From Agrobacterium arsenijevicii (GTDB lineage Bacteria > Pseudomonadota > Alphaproteobacteria > Rhizobiales > Rhizobiaceae): a DNA stretch of 64,000 nt. Positions 17,338 through 27,580 of the stretch are shown piece by piece. The DNA lies in contig JWIT01000014.1 of the NCBI GenBank assembly GCA_000949895.1, positions 1 to 64,000 on the forward strand. The letters are read 5' to 3'. A program made the translations under genes and the position numbers. The notes beneath the pieces were generated by a model that saw nothing but the letters and a program-made list of their open reading frames with translations, did no database searches and was not told the origin of the DNA. How positions within the stretch are numbered: position 1 is the stretch's first letter; every line of letters starts with the position of its first letter.

Positions 17338-18345
17338 ATGATTACTCGGAGAAATACACTCAGGCTTATGGCCGCCGCGGGCATGCTGCCGCTGGCTGGA
17401 AAGGCTTTTGCAGCCGGAACGAAGCCCGTGAAGGTTGGGGCCGCGGTCTACGGTCTGAAAAACGAATATGCCCAGATATGGGCAAGCGAAATCAAGAAAC
17501 ACCCGGCCTTTTCCAACGGATTGGCGGAGATCACCGTTTTCGACGGCAATTACGACCATTCGACCCAGGCCTCACAGTTCGATCTGATGGTGACGCAGAA
17601 ATACGACGTGGCGATCTACATCCCGATCGATAGCTATGCGGCCAAGGGCGTGATTCACAAGGCGGAATCGCGTGGCCTGCCGGTCGTCGGTTCGAATGGT
17701 CCGTCGAAAAGCGACGAACTCGTATCGTTTGTCGGCTCTGACGACGTCGCGGCCGGACAGTACGAAGCGGAAGTGCTTTTCAAGGCAATGGGCGGCAAGG
17801 GAAATATCGTTGTCCTCATAGGACCCGAAGGAAACCTTGGCCAGGAACTCCGGACCAAAGGCAACAAGACCGCGCTCGATTCCAACAAGAACATCACCGT
17901 CCTCGAACGCAAGACGGGCAATTGGTCGCGCTCCGAGGGGATGGTGCTTATGCAGAACTGGCTGACGTCGCATAAGGGCCAAATTCAAGGTGTTCTCGCC
18001 CAGAATGACGAGATGGGACTCGGAGCGATCGCAGCAATGAAGGCGGCAGGTATCGATCCGAAGACAATCCCGGTCGTCGGCATCGATGGCGTAACGGACG
18101 CAATCAGAGCCGTCAAGAATGGCGAAATGATCCTGTCGATCCGCCAGGATGCTCATGCCCAAGCACAAGGTGCCGTAGATGTTGCATTGCGCAAAGTCAT
18201 TGGCGATTCCTACAAGCCGCTTTCAGATTGCTGGGCCGAATATCCCCAAATGCCTTGGGGCGACGGCACCGCTAAACTCTATCCGGTTCCGTGGACATAT
18301 GTGACAGCCGAGAATGCCGGCAAGTTTCTAAACGCAAAAAATTGA
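17338..18345 (+). CDS. Sugar ABC transporter substrate-binding protein, second copy
   Basis: A 335-residue periplasmic binding protein (Peripla_BP_4). The N-terminus MITRRNTLRLMAAAGMLPLA, ending near AFA-AGTK, is a signal peptide with a twin Arg that might permit Tat export. The two-lobe fold is visible (VFDGNYDHSTQASQFDLMV, PVVGSNGPSKSDELVSFVGS, LAQNDEMGLGAIAAMKAAGI, VVGIDGVTDAIRAVKNGE). It differs in ligand-contact regions from its paralogue at 4547, so the two importers may take different polyols. GGAGG precedes the ATG. A strong terminator follows. Confidence 0.9.
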   Translation: MITRRNTLRLMAAAGMLPLAGKAFAAGTKPVKVGAAVYGLKNEYAQIWASEIKKHPAFSNGLAEITVFDGNYDHSTQASQFDLMVTQKYDVAIYIPIDSYAAKGVIHKAESRGLPVVGSNGPSKSDELVSFVGSDDVAAGQYEAEVLFKAMGGKGNIVVLIGPEGNLGQELRTKGNKTALDSNKNITVLERKTGNWSRSEGMVLMQNWLTSHKGQIQGVLAQNDEMGLGAIAAMKAAGIDPKTIPVVGIDGVTDAIRAVKNGEMILSIRQDAHAQAQGAVDVALRKVIGDSYKPLSDCWAEYPQMPWGDGTAKLYPVPWTYVTAENAGKFLNAKN

Positions 18346-18361
18346 CGTTCATTTAAGTCCG

Positions 18362-18399
18362 GCGCCCTCGTAGAAAGTCGAGGGCGCAACTCCTTTTTT
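18362..18399 (+). terminator. Rho-independent terminator after transporter 2
   Basis: A perfect 9-bp stem, GCGCCCTCG (18362-18370) with CGAGGGCGC (18379-18387), is followed by a T-rich tract ending in six T residues. It lies 17 bp past the stop of the binding-protein gene. Confidence 0.9.
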
Positions 18400-18775
18400 G
18401 GCATGCCTATTTGTCACTCAAGCTCCCAAATGCTCCTACCGCGGTTCGCAACACGCTACGACCGCCGGACAGTCCACCTCGCCGCAATAGTGATCTGGTT
18501 ACGATGAATGTCGATCCACCTTAGCTGTTTGATCCCGGACTTTGATGGTGCAATCTTATCCATTGAATGGAGGTCGCCCCTTTGAGCCCGGCGCCCTGTA
18601 CCACTATGTTGTAATTTGGCAGAAAGGTCAGAATCTTGGCCCTCGGCTACAGGACGCGGCAAATTTACTCATCGAGTGCGCCCAAAACCAGCTAATCCCT
18701 TCAGGCTCGTAGAGAACGGAAGGGGGCCTCAGATTAGATGTAACTGCGAACCCATCGAGAACTCCGTTGGAGAGG
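18400..18775. other. Intergenic, no gene seen
   Basis: Nothing on either strand resembles a gene, and I found no strong repeat. It separates the polyol locus from the convergent LysR-type gene. Confidence 0.4.
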
Positions 18776-19978
18776 CTATTTGGGGATGCATTTTGTCTTG
18801 CGAGGCAAGGAGCTGCGCATATCTCCACCAAACACAGCCTTGATCCGCTCGATGATAATCTGCATGGGTGGTGTTGGCTCCGTGACCGTAATCATGCGGA
18901 TATCAAAGGACGGAAGGCCAGAAAACCCTTCCATCTTACCAAGGACAACCATGTCTTCGGTGACATAGGAGGCTGGAAGCGGGGCAACCGCCAAGTCAGC
19001 GCCGATCACCGATCGCTGCATCATGCTGTGATTGCTGGCATAGGCTATGCGATACCGCCGGCCGCTTTCTTCTAGCTGTTTTACGGCCGCCTCTCGCCAG
19101 ATACAGCCGCTCCCGTAGAGTGCCAGCGGCAAAGGCTCGCGCCGGTACGCAATACCGCCCTTGGAGCCTACCCACACAATTTGCTCGCTCGCCAGAAGCT
19201 CACCCGGTTCGACCGCGCTGTCAGATGCGAAGTTCACGATCGTAAGATCAAGTTGCCCCATCGCCGCGCGGTCAATAAGTGTTTCACTGTTGCCCACGAC
19301 GACGTTTACCGTGATCGAAGGATAGGCATCGTCGATTTCCTTCAGAACCCTTGGCAGGGTCCGCTCCGCGATATCGTTCGGTGCGCCGAGTGTAACCAAA
19401 CCCGCGAGATCAGGCGTCAAGAGCTGCGCTACCACCTCATTGGACATTGCCAGCAACCGCCTCGCGTAAAATAGAAGCTTCTCGCCCGATTGCGTCAATG
19501 CGACATGCTGTGAACTTCTCACGAACAGGCTGGTGCGGAGTTGCCCCTCAAGTTTTTTGATCTGCATCGAGACCGCGGACGGTGTCCGATTCACCTTTTT
19601 TGCTGCGCTCCCGAAACCGCCTGTGTCGACGATCGCAACAAAGGCGAGTTTTCCTTGACTGAGCCCGATTGCTCGGCGCTGTGAGCGGATCCGCGCACCG
19701 ACCTCTGCGTCGATCGGATTGGGCGTCTTGGGCTCAACCCTGCCTTTTCCCTTCGGAACTTCGTGCGACAACTTTGCCTTCTCAATGGCATCGGTTAGTG
19801 AAACTGCCCCGAGTGAAGCACAGGCGTCCGATAAATGTAACTCGATTTCTGCGACCGGCCGACCGGCAAGCAGTCCTATGTCGGCCACATTTTTGCCCTG
19901 CGACATCCAGAGCAGGCACGCTTTCTGAATAGGTGACAGCATCAGATCGACCCATTGTAATGTTATAACATCTCGCAT
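18776..19978 (-). CDS. LysR-type regulator with extra LuxR-like and XRE-like N-terminal segments
   Basis: About 400 residues, some 100 longer than a normal LysR protein. Residues 14-70 (LSPIQKACLLWMSQGKNVAD and following) resemble a LuxR/GerE helix-turn-helix; 92-110 (EVGARIRSQRRAIGLSQGK) read like the first helices of an XRE-type domain; from 112 the LysR helix-turn-helix starts directly (FVAIVDTGGFGSAAKKVNRT, then PSAVSMQIKKLEG) without the usual short N-terminal helix, followed by a substrate-binding domain to the C-terminus. The joint 'LSQGKLAFVAIV' is in frame. The start may be Met13 (19942); neither start has a good ribosome site. Target genes are unknown; it is convergent with the polyol locus. 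Confidence 0.82.
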   Translation of the reverse strand: MRDVITLQWVDLMLSPIQKACLLWMSQGKNVADIGLLAGRPVAEIELHLSDACASLGAVSLTDAIEKAKLSHEVPKGKGRVEPKTPNPIDAEVGARIRSQRRAIGLSQGKLAFVAIVDTGGFGSAAKKVNRTPSAVSMQIKKLEGQLRTSLFVRSSQHVALTQSGEKLLFYARRLLAMSNEVVAQLLTPDLAGLVTLGAPNDIAERTLPRVLKEIDDAYPSITVNVVVGNSETLIDRAAMGQLDLTIVNFASDSAVEPGELLASEQIVWVGSKGGIAYRREPLPLALYGSGCIWREAAVKQLEESGRRYRIAYASNHSMMQRSVIGADLAVAPLPASYVTEDMVVLGKMEGFSGLPSFDIRMITVTEPTPPMQIIIERIKAVFGGDMRSSLPRKTKCIPK

Positions 19979-20458
19979 AATTCGTTTTATGGAACTTCGC
20001 GCCTTGTTTTAGCGCCGGCGCGGACACGTGACTGTCGCGGCGGCGGCCGAGTTACAAAGCCTTGGCAATCCGATCCCAGCGAAGGCTCGCCACCTAGGCC
20101 CGTCGTAGCAGACTCTACATCTCCAATGAGGCCAGTATTCTGGAGTCGAAGGGATCTCCACGGTTTTGGATCGATGTTCACAGATGACAGAGAATGATCA
20201 GATAAAAAATCAGCATTATTTCGATGGAGACCATCATATAATTCGATGGATGAAGCGCTGTCATCGGATTAGTTTCGGATCCCATCGCAGCCCTCGAAGC
20301 GGGAAGCTTTTCGGCAGCAGCGCGGCGGCCCCATCGGGCCCATCCGCCGTCCCCTAACGGCTCATTCCACCGGTGCGCCACCACGATTCGCCGCCCAACA
20401 TTTACTGCCGAAGAGCGAGTCAGTCAGTCCCGGCATTTTAAAACACGGCGGCACCAGC
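19979..20458. other. Intergenic, no gene seen
   Basis: I see no supported gene. The sequence lies where the missing C-terminal part of the truncated MFS gene would be expected, but no MFS-like segments are visible in any frame, so that part has been deleted or replaced. Confidence 0.4.
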
Positions 20459-20716
20459 CTACAGACGCCGTCCGATAACGGAGTGTTTCGGAAGCATTGG
20501 AAGCGACTGCTTGAGCCCTTCTGCAGCGAGGACGAAACCCAGGGCCAGCGGCGTTGCCCCCAAATCCCTGAGATAGAAGGGCAGGATGGGCAAGATGGCG
20601 CCGCTGCTGGCCGCGTCGAGACTCACGATAACGACGACTGGCAAGATGAGCTGCCAGTCGAGTTTCGATGCTGCTGGGACCGCCGAGGGCTTCGTCATAT
20701 TCCGCTCGGGGTTCAT
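20459..20716 (-). pseudogene. Truncated MFS transporter, N-terminal fragment
   Basis: From the ATG at 20716 (preceded by GGAAGGGA) the frame encodes MNPERNM and the first TetA-like transmembrane region (LILPVVVIVSLDAASSGAIL, then PILPFYLRDLGATPLALGFV LAAEGLKQ), then leaves the family after LKQ and stops within 17 residues. A complete member has about 400 residues and 12 helices; only about 85 remain. It follows the broken monooxygenase gene in the same direction, as an efflux or uptake partner might. Confidence 0.8.
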
Positions 20717-20807
20717 GTCAGATTCCCTTCCAGGAGGGGCCAGATTGAAAGGGGCGGGGAACACTTAGCTGCTGCTGAAAGCTGTTGGAGAACAATCGCG
20801 TCGGCAG

Positions 20808-22109
20808 TCATATCGACTGACCTTCGCCGGGCTTGCCCTTCAGGCCAACGATAAGGAGATAGTCTTCCAGGGATGCCGTTTCGTTGGACGATACAATGGC
20901 ACCGACATATCCGTCGGGCCGCACCAGAACCCAATCACCCGGCGATAGGCCGTAAGATGCATCGAAATGCCGGTACCTGTCGCAAAGATCGCCCATTGGC
21001 CCAATTGCGTGAATATGAAGTCCGTGGCGCGGCGTAATTGGAACGTGCTCGACCTCGTAGCCGATCAACGTCCAGTGCGTGCCCTTGAACAGTTCGAAAA
21101 GGCGGACGTCCTGCCCCGCCGCGCCGCAAATGGGTGCATCAGGTGCGCGGTCGCCGGCAAGGATTCCGCCGCTTCGGGCCGGCAATTCGATCGCCAGCAA
21201 GGATTCCGGATAACCAATATCGAGTTGGTGGACTTCCCGTCCGCGCCGCATGTCACCGCGCTTCAACGCGTCCAAGAGCTTCGTGGACAGGCCAAGCATG
21301 GTTTCCGCGACCGGACGGCGTTCGGCCTCGTAGGTATCGAGCAGCCGGTCACGACAACCGTCGATGACAGCCGCTAGCTTCCAGCCGAGGTTATAGGCAT
21401 CTTGGACACTAGTATTAAGGCCCTGCCCGCCCGTCGGCGGATGACTGTGGGCGGCATCACCGATGAGAAAAACCCGGCCCGCGCGATAGCGATCGGCGAG
21501 ACGGGCATTCATGGTGAACGCCGATGCCCACGAAACCGACTGGACGACAATGTCCGTCCGTCCGGTGCGTTCCATCAAAAGTCTGGCCAGCCCATCCGCT
21601 GACAGATCAATGTCACCTTCAAGCGCCACGGGTCCCTGAATCTGGAACAATCCCGTTCCGGCGAGCGGGCAAATGGAGATCTGTCTTTCCATGTCGCCCT
21701 CGCCGAAACGATGCCAGACATCGCGATTGAGACCGGATAAAATGACGTCGGCGACGATGGCGCGCACGCCAAGCGTCTTGCCGGGAAATCCGATATCGAG
21801 GGCATGGCGCACAAAGCTTCGACCTCCATCCGCGCCGATGAGCCAACGCACGCGGATGACCTCTTCTCCGGCCTTTCCTTTGAGTCTTGCAGTTACGCCA
21901 TTCTCGTCCTGGTCGAAACCGGTCAACTCGCTGCCGAATTCCGGTCGGTGGCCGAGCTCGACGAGGCGTTCGCGCATGACCTTTTCTGTCAGGAATTGCG
22001 GCACCATCAACGCGATATGGTAGGGCTCAGCGGGCGTCGGATCTTCATGCTCCACGACATCACTATCCGTGAAACTGCCATCGCTCCGGTATTCCCGTTG
22101 CGGTGGATA
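20808..22109 (-). pseudogene. FAD-dependent aromatic monooxygenase lacking its N-terminus
   Basis: The preserved part is typical of the PheA/TfdB class of flavin hydroxylases: YPPQREYRSDGSFTDSD, the DG motif region LIGADGGRSFVRHALDIG, the GD motif RVFLIGDAAHSHPPTGGQGL and a C-terminal thioredoxin-like domain. The N-terminal Rossmann segment with GxGxxG, about 70-80 residues, is missing. Homology starts abruptly at about 22109, where the sequence becomes the antisense of an ornithine-cyclodeaminase fragment; the frame stays open to 22175 but that part is unrelated. Without the ADP-binding motif it should not bind FAD normally. Confidence 0.85.
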
Positions 22110-22331
22110 ATCGACGCTGGCAAGCTGCCGGCGCTGCCGGATTCCATTGGCATGGGCGACGTGATCAACGGTCAAAAGTCGGGTCGCGAGACACCGGATG
22201 ATCGCATCATCTTCATTGCATGCGGAATGGCCGTGTTCGATATAAGCTGGGGCTACCAGCTCTACCAGAACGCCATCGGTAAGGGCATCGGGGAAACGCT
22301 AAACCTCTGGGAGCGGCCACACCAAGGTTGA
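22107..22331 (+). pseudogene. C-terminal fragment of an ornithine cyclodeaminase-family gene
   Basis: The last 74 codons before the stop at 22329-22331 read IIDAGKLPALPDSIGMGDVI, then GQKSGRETPDDRIIFIACGM and WGYQLYQNAIGKGIGETLNLWE. This is the C-terminal part of the ornithine cyclodeaminase/mu-crystallin family, closest in my view to the 'tyramine oxidase subunit B' group. Upstream of 22107 the plus strand is antisense to the monooxygenase, so the first three quarters are lost. The junction marks a rearrangement. Confidence 0.75.
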
Positions 22332-22341
22332 GTGATGGAGA

Positions 22342-22548
22342 TCATTCAGAGCTAGGTCGGGCGTCTTTTTGGCGTCCGGCTTTCGAGCTCAGAAACAAGT
22401 TGACGACGATGGCATCCTCGGGCGACCAAGCCTCCGGCATATTCCGCCCCTGCTCTTTTTCGTCCAGAAGATAGTCCGTTCCAAAACCGCTGAGCACCGC
22501 TCCTGATTCCGCAATCCATTCCCGAAGTCGCTCCCAGAACTGGTTCAT
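22342..22548 (-). CDS. Hypothetical 68-residue protein downstream of thiolase
   Basis: The ATG at 22548 follows GGGGG 8 nt upstream and lies 15 bp past the thiolase stop, so it could be the last gene of that operon. The product (MNQFWERLREWIAESGAVLS and following) is acidic and soluble, with no motif I recognise. It ends just short of the rearrangement zone, so it may be the surviving N-terminus of a longer protein. Confidence 0.45.
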   Translation of the reverse strand: MNQFWERLREWIAESGAVLSGFGTDYLLDEKEQGRNMPEAWSPEDAIVVNLFLSSKAGRQKDARPSSE

Positions 22549-22563
22549 TTTCGCGACCCCCAA

Positions 22564-23748
22564 TTACCCTATGTTTTCGAAGCACATCGCCACACCCATT
22601 CCACCGCCGATGCAAAGCGTTGCGAGACCCTTGCGAGCTTTGCGTCGCTTCATTTCGAAGAGAAGCGTATTTGCGATCCGTGCTCCGGATGCCCCAATCG
22701 GATGGCCGATCGCGATCGCACCGCCGTTGACGTTGACGATGGCTGGATCCCAGCCGAGATCACTGTTGACGGCACAGGCTTGAGCCGCAAAAGCCTCGTT
22801 CGCTTCCACCAGATCAAGGTCGGATACCGACCAACCTGCCCTCTCCAAAGCCTTGCGGGAAGCCGGTATCGGGCCCGTACCCATTAGCCGGGGGTCGACG
22901 CCAGCCGTTGCCCAAGACACGATACGGGCTAGCGGTGTGAAACCGCGTCGAGCTGCCTCTTCCTCAGTCATCAGCAGGACCGCTGCTGCACCGTCGTTGA
23001 TCCCCGACGCATTTGCCGCCGTCACCGAACCCTGCTTGTCGAAGGCAGGCTTCAGTTTGGCGACGCTCTCAAGTGTCGCGCCATGACGTATGTACTCGTC
23101 AGCCTCAACGGTGATTTCGCCCTTCCGCCCGTTAATAACGAAAGGAACGATCTCGTCTTTGAAACGACCAGCTGTCTGGGCAGCTTCGGCTTTGTTTTGT
23201 GACGCGACGGCGAACTGATCCTGAATCTCACGGGAGAGCTGCCACTGTCGTGCGACGTTCTCAGCGGTAATTCCCATATGGTAGCCGTAGAACGCATCGG
23301 TCAGTCCGTCCTTGATCATGATGTCGACCATCTTGAGGTCGCCCATCTTTGTTCCTGCTCGCAAGTGCGCGACGTGCGGAGACAAGGACATGGACTCCTG
23401 GCCACCAGCGACAACGATCTTCGCATCACCCAAGGCGATCTGTTGCATCCCAAGGGCGATTGCCCGCAGACCAGAGCCACATACCTGGTTTACTCCCCAA
23501 GCGGTCGCCTCCTGTGGAACACCCGCCTTCATGGCAGCCTGGCGTGCGGGGTTCTGCCCCTCACCCGCCTGCAGAACCTGGCCAAGGATGACTTCGTTCA
23601 CTTCGCTGGCATCGACGCTGCCGCGCTCCAGGACAGCTTTGACCACTGCGCCGCCTAGCTCATGCGCTGGAACATTCGCAAAAGCACCATTGAATGAACC
23701 GACTGCTGTTCGGGCTGCACTTGCGATAACGATTGATGGTTGAGCCAT
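22564..23748 (-). CDS. Acetyl-CoA acetyltransferase (thiolase)
   Basis: A 394-residue thiolase, full length for the AtoB/PhaA family. It shows active-site Cys90 in [14 protein letters not shown], the His in [17 protein letters not shown] and the second Cys in CIGGGMGVA. The start at 23748 follows GGAGG. It splits acetoacetyl-CoA into two acetyl-CoA (or the reverse). Placed directly after acetoacetyl-CoA synthetase and near a BKACE enzyme, its likely role is catabolic: it disposes of the acetoacetyl-CoA produced by triacetate cleavage and by acetoacetate activation. Confidence 0.93.
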   Translation of the reverse strand: MAQPSIVIASAARTAVGSFNGAFANVPAHELGGAVVKAVLERGSVDASEVNEVILGQVLQAGEGQNPARQAAMKAGVPQEATAWGVNQVCGSGLRAIALGMQQIALGDAKIVVAGGQESMSLSPHVAHLRAGTKMGDLKMVDIMIKDGLTDAFYGYHMGITAENVARQWQLSREIQDQFAVASQNKAEAAQTAGRFKDEIVPFVINGRKGEITVEADEYIRHGATLESVAKLKPAFDKQGSVTAANASGINDGAAAVLLMTEEEAARRGFTPLARIVSWATAGVDPRLMGTGPIPASRKALERAGWSVSDLDLVEANEAFAAQACAVNSDLGWDPAIVNVNGGAIAIGHPIGASGARIANTLLFEMKRRKARKGLATLCIGGGMGVAMCFENIG

Positions 23749-23772
23749 CGTATCCTCCAAGATTTATGTGAG

Positions 23773-25725
<1,953 letters not shown>

Positions 25726-25749
25726 CAATTTCCTCCTCTGGAGTTCCGG

Positions 25750-26526
25750 TTAGCTTGCCCGGAAAATCTCCAGCGCGACTATCTGCGCGAGCGTTCGGCT
25801 CAGTTCATCGGTGAGTTGTTTTTCATGGGATTGGAACCGCGAACTCGGTGTGGGAACAGAGATCGCGTAGAGGTCACCTTGCAGGTCGTAGAATGCGGCG
25901 CCCACGGCGGAGATGCCGACAGTGTGTTGGTCTCGGTCGAAGGCAATCCCCGTTTCCCTTATCACCTCGATCTCAGCCTGATAGGCTTGGAGCAATACAG
26001 GGTCTTCTGCAACTGAGGGCTGCTCCTCGGCCAACCTGGCAAGGATCTGCTTGTCACTGAGTTTGGCCAAGCAGGCCTTGCCGTTCGCCGAATCGCAAAG
26101 CGGGAAGCTCTCTCCTACGAAGGAAACGGTTCGCAGTCGGTGTGTCCCTGGAATTTGGTCGACGAAAACAAGTCGCTTTGATCTGAACATAGCCAGGTCC
26201 ACCGTCTCCTTGGTTCGGCGAGCAAGGTCGACCAAGTAGGGCCGCAGCATTTCGAGGACGTCGATGCGAGCCGATTCAGCAAGAGCACCAATTTCGGGCC
26301 CCAGGCGAATACCTCGCTCGGGGCTCGCCGCAATGACAAATTGCTCGGCTTGAAGTGCGCCAACGATACGCTGTACCGTCGAGCGCGGCAGACCGACGCG
26401 GTCGGCGATCTGTCCGAGACTTAAGCCGTCGCTTTCATTTTTCAGGCTTCGCAGGATGGCCGCCGCGCGTGCGATTACCTGGATGCCTGAACGGCTATCA
26501 TCGTTGCTCTTAAATGCGTCGGTCAT
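25750..26526 (-). CDS. IclR-family transcriptional regulator
   Basis: A 258-residue protein with an N-terminal winged helix-turn-helix (about 15-80: VIARAAAILRSLKNESDGLS, LGQIADRVGLPRSTVQRIVGAL) and a C-terminal GAF-like effector domain (CDSANGKACLAKLSD...GISAVGAAFYDLQGDLYAIS). IclR proteins often control aromatic catabolism with pathway intermediates as effectors. It sits inside the catabolic operon between the BKACE and acetoacetyl-CoA synthetase genes, with 32- and 24-bp gaps. It is a candidate to bind the shared motif at 38642-38659 and 60848-60865, but no direct evidence links them. Confidence 0.9.
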   Translation of the reverse strand: MTDAFKSNDDSRSGIQVIARAAAILRSLKNESDGLSLGQIADRVGLPRSTVQRIVGALQAEQFVIAASPERGIRLGPEIGALAESARIDVLEMLRPYLVDLARRTKETVDLAMFRSKRLVFVDQIPGTHRLRTVSFVGESFPLCDSANGKACLAKLSDKQILARLAEEQPSVAEDPVLLQAYQAEIEVIRETGIAFDRDQHTVGISAVGAAFYDLQGDLYAISVPTPSSRFQSHEKQLTDELSRTLAQIVALEIFRAS

Positions 26527-26558
26527 GAACTTCCTCGAATGCCGTTGCTCTGCACCTG

Positions 26559-27497
26559 TCAGAACCCTACCTGATCACCACCCTTAAGGCCCAGGATCTG
26601 CCGCGCCTCGGTTGGTGTTGCGATCTCATGTCCAAGTTCTTGCAGGATTGTCTTGATCTTGCCAACCTGCTCCGCGTTGGAATTCGCGAGCTTGCCGCGT
26701 TCGATGTACAGCGAGTCCTCTAACCCGACACGGACCGACCCGCCCAACATCGCGGATTGGGTCGCGAAGGGCATCTGGAACCGCCCAGCGGCCAACACTG
26801 ACCAGCGGTATTGGTCGCCAAAAAGCTTGTCAGCGGTCCGCTTCATAAACATCAGGTTCTCCAGATCAGGACCGATCCCACCGAGAATACCGAAGATCAT
26901 TTGGACAAAGAACGGGCCCTTCACGAGACCACGGTCGACGAAATGCGCGAGGTTGTATAGGTGTCCTACATCGTAGCACTCGTGCTCGAACTTCGTGCCG
27001 TGTTCTTCACCTAGCATCTTCAGAATACGCTCGATATCCCTGAACGTATTCCGGAAAATGAAGTCGTCTGTGCCACGGAGATAGGGCTCTTCCCAGTCAT
27101 ATTTCCAGCTGGAGTAGCGGTCTGCAAGCGGATAGATGCCGAAGTTCATGGACCCCATGTTCAACGAACACATTTCCGGCTTCGCTTTTAGAGGAGCTGC
27201 GAGCCGGTCCTCGACCGTCATATTGAGACCGCCGCCGGTCGTGATGTTGATCACCGCGTCCGTCGCCTGCTTGATGCGTGGCAGAAACTGCATGAACACG
27301 GCCGGATCGGGTGTGGGGCGGCCGTCATTCGGATCTCGCGCATGCAAGTGAAGAATGGAAGCGCCCGCTTCTGCTGCTTCAATGGACTGCCGGGCAATAT
27401 CGTCAGGGGTGAATGGTAGTGCATCTGACATCGTCGGCGTGTGAATTCCGCCTGTCACCGCACACGTAATGATAACTTTCTTGGATAAGTCCGCCAT
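26559..27497 (-). CDS. BKACE-family enzyme, candidate triacetate acetoacetate-lyase
   Basis: A 312-residue beta-keto acid cleavage enzyme (DUF849 / Kce family), a TIM barrel with zinc. The metal ligands are visible as HLH (50-52) in ASILHLHARDPNDGRPT and the Glu in VRVGLEDSLYIERGKLA; SMNFG and the CoA-region MIFGILGGIGPD are present. Family members transfer an acetyl unit: beta-keto acid + acetyl-CoA gives acetoacetate + new acyl-CoA. In the phloroglucinol route the corresponding step converts triacetate (3,5-dioxohexanoate) to acetoacetate and acetoacetyl-CoA. Acetoacetyl-CoA synthetase and thiolase genes lie directly downstream, as expected. Carnitine or lysine routes use the same family but lack the other genes seen here. 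Confidence 0.9.
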   Translation of the reverse strand: MADLSKKVIITCAVTGGIHTPTMSDALPFTPDDIARQSIEAAEAGASILHLHARDPNDGRPTPDPAVFMQFLPRIKQATDAVINITTGGGLNMTVEDRLAAPLKAKPEMCSLNMGSMNFGIYPLADRYSSWKYDWEEPYLRGTDDFIFRNTFRDIERILKMLGEEHGTKFEHECYDVGHLYNLAHFVDRGLVKGPFFVQMIFGILGGIGPDLENLMFMKRTADKLFGDQYRWSVLAAGRFQMPFATQSAMLGGSVRVGLEDSLYIERGKLANSNAEQVGKIKTILQELGHEIATPTEARQILGLKGGDQVGF

Positions 27498-27541
27498 TGT
27501 AATTCCTTTCTGACGCCGCTCAGCATCATGACCTTAAATTC

Positions 27542-27571
27542 GGCGTGGGGCGGAAGGCCCCGCCCCACGCC
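27542..27571 (-). terminator. Strong GC-rich hairpin between MFS and BKACE genes
   Basis: Twelve-base arms GGCGTGGGGCGG (27542-27553) and CCGCCCCACGCC (27560-27571) are perfectly complementary around a 6-nt loop. The T-run on the minus strand is poor, so it may be a partial terminator or an mRNA-stabilising element that divides the long operon into two expression levels. Confidence 0.65.
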
Positions 27572-27580
27572 TTGTTTGCG

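Noticed and set aside
20178-20384. Short minus-strand frame as the missing C-terminal MFS part
   Set aside because: It is hydrophilic and Trp/Arg/Gly-rich with no transmembrane helices.
22110-22175. The extra N-terminal residues of the monooxygenase open frame (MTVDHVAHANG...)
   Set aside because: They are the antisense of the ornithine cyclodeaminase remnant and contain no FAD-binding motif; treating the frame as an intact 455-residue hydroxylase would be wrong.
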